From an uncultured Clostridia bacterium (GTDB lineage: Bacteria > Bacillota > Clostridia > Oscillospirales > Oscillospiraceae), in contig CAMWQV010000121.1 of assembly GCA_947176425.1 (NCBI GenBank), positions 1-6,561 of the forward strand: DNA of 6,561 nt, read 5' to 3'. Below the pieces are notes generated by a model that searched no databases, had not been told where the DNA came from, and saw nothing but the letters and a program-made list of their open reading frames with translations. This document shows, piece after piece, positions 4,399-6,561 of the stretch (position 1 is its first letter; each line of letters opens with the position of its first letter). A program made the translations under genes and the position numbers.

Positions 4399-6561
4399 AT
4401 GAAACGATTCAAATTTGCGCTGCTGCTCATCGCGTTATTGACGCTGACAGCCTGTGGGGGCAAACCGGAAGAAACAACCCTTGTCTCCTACGGGACAGAA
4501 CTTTTTGACCCAAACATTACCTATGATGAATTTATCGGCGGATGCGCCGGAGATACGGACGGAAAAGTCTATCTGGCAGTTAATCAGATCAATGACGAAG
4601 CGGAACCCCACAGCTTTATCTACAGCATAGGGGAAGACGGTATGCCGCAAAAAATTCTTTCCGGGGACAGCTATCTGGAGGACGGTATCAGCGCATTCGT
4701 GCAGATACAATCGCTGCAAGCAGACAGCGGCGGTTCCCTCTGGCTCACCGGCAGAGCGTTCGGGGGTGGGCTGGCCTATGAGACCTATGATTTTCTGTGG
4801 TGTATAGACGGGACAGGAGAATCAAAGGAAAAATATAATTTGACAAAAATAACCGCCGAACTGCCAATCGAAAAAATAGACGGTGCCGTCATGGACAGCA
4901 GCAAATGGCTGTATTTAGTTTCCGGCGAGTCTGTTTTCGCGCTGAACCACTGGCAGAAATATCAATTCACGCTGGACGCCGGAAAAAACGCGGTGCCGGT
5001 CCGTTTTGGAGACGGCGGAACGGGATTCTTTATTTCAGACGGCGAGACAGACACAATACGGACGATAGACCAGGAGACGCAGGACTGGGGGCAGACATAC
5101 GAACTTCCCGAAAACTGCTCTGCCGTTTATCCGGGAAACAGAGACTATCTGTTTTTCTGCAATGCCGGAGGTACGCTGCAAGGCTGGAATGCGGAAACGG
5201 GTTCTTTTGTGCCGCTGATGAATTGGCTTGATACAGGAATCAATACTTCGGCGCTGCTGGGCTTTTCTATCCAGGAGGACGGAAAAATCATAGGGCCTGT
5301 CTATGAAAATCTAACCGCACAGATAGCGGTCCTGACGCCCGGCGCGGAGAATGTGGAAAAGACCGTGCTGACGCTTGTCGGGGTTGGCAGCGATTACTAT
5401 ATCAGAAAATATGTGGCGGAATTTAACCGAACAAGCACTACCTGCCGTATAGTTTACAAGACATATTACAGACAGACTGGCGCATGGTTCTCTGAAGGAG
5501 AATATAAGCAGGGGCTCCAGCGGCTCATGACGGAGATTGCTGCGGGAGACGTTCCCGACCTGCTGGATATAGACGATTTGCCGTTCCAGCGGTATGGCAC
5601 GCTGGGGATGCTGGAGGACCTGTGGCCTTATATCGAAAACGACCCGGAACTGGGCCGGGACGGCGTTATGGAACATGTGCTTGAGTGCGCGGAACAAGAC
5701 GGAAAACTTTATACCGTATTTGACAGCTTTAGTATGGGCGGTGTTGTTGGCGCAAAGTCTGTGGTAGGCGACCGGCTCGGCTGGACGTTCGAGGAATTTC
5801 TGGACATATTTGAGACGATGCCGGAGGGTGCATCCGTCTTTTGGCCGGAGACGACAAAAATAGAACTGTTATATAATTTGGTGACTGACGACCTGAACAG
5901 CTACATCGACTGGAAGACCGGGACCTGTTTCTTTGACAGCGAAGACTTCAAAACAGTTCTGTCTTTCTGCAATACAGCGGGGGCAGAGATAGGAGATCCG
6001 TCCTACCCATACTCCGCATTCAACGGCACAGATGAGCCGGGACAGATTTACTCTTTGATAGCGGAAAGAAAAATGATGCTGCATTATCTTGGTCTGGGGA
6101 ACTTTTTGGACATTCAGGACGCCGAACAGATTTTTGGCGGAGAGGTCAGCTATATCGGCTATCCCACAAGAGACGGAAGCTACGGAAGCAGCTTCGGCAT
6201 TGGCAGTACTGTCGCCATGACCTCCGCCTGCAAGGACAAAGAGGGTGCATGGGAATTTTTGCGGATGTTTCTTCTGGCACAGCCGGAGATCAAGAGTCCT
6301 GATGACTATTTCAACACAAGCTTTCCGGTTAACCGCAAGGGGTTTGAATATCTTGCAGAGATGGATATGACACCTGCATATTCAGAGGACGGTACAGAAA
6401 AACCCCTATATTCTATGGGCAATTTTGCAGGCGAAATGTTAAACGTCTATGCCGCGTCCCAGAAGCATTACGACCAAGTCATGGAAATCTACAACGCTAC
6501 AAATTCCATATCTTGGGATGACAACGCTCTGTGGAATATCGGCAGCGAACAGGCGCAGGGG
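4399..6561 (+). CDS. Lipoprotein: propeller-like plus solute-binding domain (copy 2, cut by window end)
   Basis: The frame is open for 721 codons from ATG 4399 to the last base; by alignment with copy 1 about 30 residues are missing beyond the edge. The signal peptide differs from that of copy 1 (MKRFKFALLLIALLTLTAC) but carries a lipobox, LTAC, with Cys19 as the lipid site. Residues about 26-319 are the same propeller-like region as in copy 1, and residues 62-420 are identical through the 1,078-base repeat. After GRDGVMEH (418-425) the solute-binding domain differs at roughly one residue in five by eye, with clusters such as SAFNGTDEPGQIY where copy 1 has LSYYRTDEPQLLN. It lacks three residues relative to copy 1 before the HYDQVMEIY segment. 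There is no promoter or terminator in the five-base gap, so it is probably co-transcribed with copy 1. I see no frameshift or stop. The two copies may bind different ligands; this is inference. Confidence 0.85.
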   Translation, partial: MKRFKFALLLIALLTLTACGGKPEETTLVSYGTELFDPNITYDEFIGGCAGDTDGKVYLAVNQINDEAEPHSFIYSIGEDGMPQKILSGDSYLEDGISAFVQIQSLQADSGGSLWLTGRAFGGGLAYETYDFLWCIDGTGESKEKYNLTKITAELPIEKIDGAVMDSSKWLYLVSGESVFALNHWQKYQFTLDAGKNAVPVRFGDGGTGFFISDGETDTIRTIDQETQDWGQTYELPENCSAVYPGNRDYLFFCNAGGTLQGWNAETGSFVPLMNWLDTGINTSALLGFSIQEDGKIIGPVYENLTAQIAVLTPGAENVEKTVLTLVGVGSDYYIRKYVAEFNRTSTTCRIVYKTYYRQTGAWFSEGEYKQGLQRLMTEIAAGDVPDLLDIDDLPFQRYGTLGMLEDLWPYIENDPELGRDGVMEHVLECAEQDGKLYTVFDSFSMGGVVGAKSVVGDRLGWTFEEFLDIFETMPEGASVFWPETTKIELLYNLVTDDLNSYIDWKTGTCFFDSEDFKTVLSFCNTAGAEIGDPSYPYSAFNGTDEPGQIYSLIAERKMMLHYLGLGNFLDIQDAEQIFGGEVSYIGYPTRDGSYGSSFGIGSTVAMTSACKDKEGAWEFLRMFLLAQPEIKSPDDYFNTSFPVNRKGFEYLAEMDMTPAYSEDGTEKPLYSMGNFAGEMLNVYAASQKHYDQVMEIYNATNSISWDDNALWNIGSEQAQG
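4582..5659 (+). repeat. 1,078-base perfect direct repeat, copy B
   Basis: Partner of 2321-3398, read as identical with no insertion or deletion. The first mismatch on the right is at 5660 (A here, C at 3399; Asp versus Ala in the protein), and the last one on the left is at 4581 (T here, C at 2320). The identity includes third codon positions, so protein-level selection cannot explain it. Confidence 0.95.
6466..6510 (+). repeat. 45-base perfect direct repeat near the 3' end, copy B
   Basis: Partner of 4214-4258. It is followed by a mismatch at 6511 (T versus A, Ser versus Thr), then a well-conserved but no longer identical stretch up to the window edge. Confidence 0.85.

Noticed and set aside
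2321..5659. Long direct repeat as a mobile element or transposon
   Set aside because: The repeat lies wholly within two in-frame paralogous genes; there are no terminal inverted repeats, target duplications or transposase.

Overview
The window reads as a fragment of a Gram-positive, Bacillota chromosome, most likely from a gut-type clostridium (Oscillospiraceae or Lachnospiraceae-like). The grounds are strong AGGAGG-type ribosome binding sites, a TTG start, a DUF4367-like anti-sigma-type membrane protein, lipobox-bearing solute-binding proteins and moderate GC. No species call can be supported. All genes seen lie on the + strand, and I see no RNA gene, CRISPR array, transposase or phage gene.

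Left part (1-1934): an AT-rich leader with a strong hairpin (67-101) lies directly against the Shine-Dalgarno site of a single-pass membrane protein with a C-terminal DUF4367-like domain (113-1027). A small secreted protein follows 14 bases downstream (1042-1458, TTG start). After a 116-base gap comes a second small secreted protein with ten cysteines in its mature part (1575-1934). The first two genes look like one operon. No sigma factor is visible in the window, so an ECF sigma/anti-sigma pairing is only a guess about what lies to the left.

Middle (1935-2140): a 206-base gap packed with four inverted repeats. The last one (2054-2107) is a long, convincing terminator-like hairpin that separates the left gene group from the right one.

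Right part (2141-6561): two tandem paralogous lipoproteins, five bases apart, each joining an N-terminal beta-propeller-like region to a C-terminal ABC-transporter solute-binding (family 1-like) domain. The first is complete (750 aa). The second is open to the window edge (721 codons) and lacks about its last 30 residues. The two genes share a 1,078-base stretch with no mismatch (2321-3398 = 4582-5659), while the sequence after it differs by about a dozen bases in the first hundred. This points to recent gene conversion or unequal recombination. The outcome is two proteins with the same propeller half but different distal ligand-binding halves. Permease genes, if any, are outside the window.
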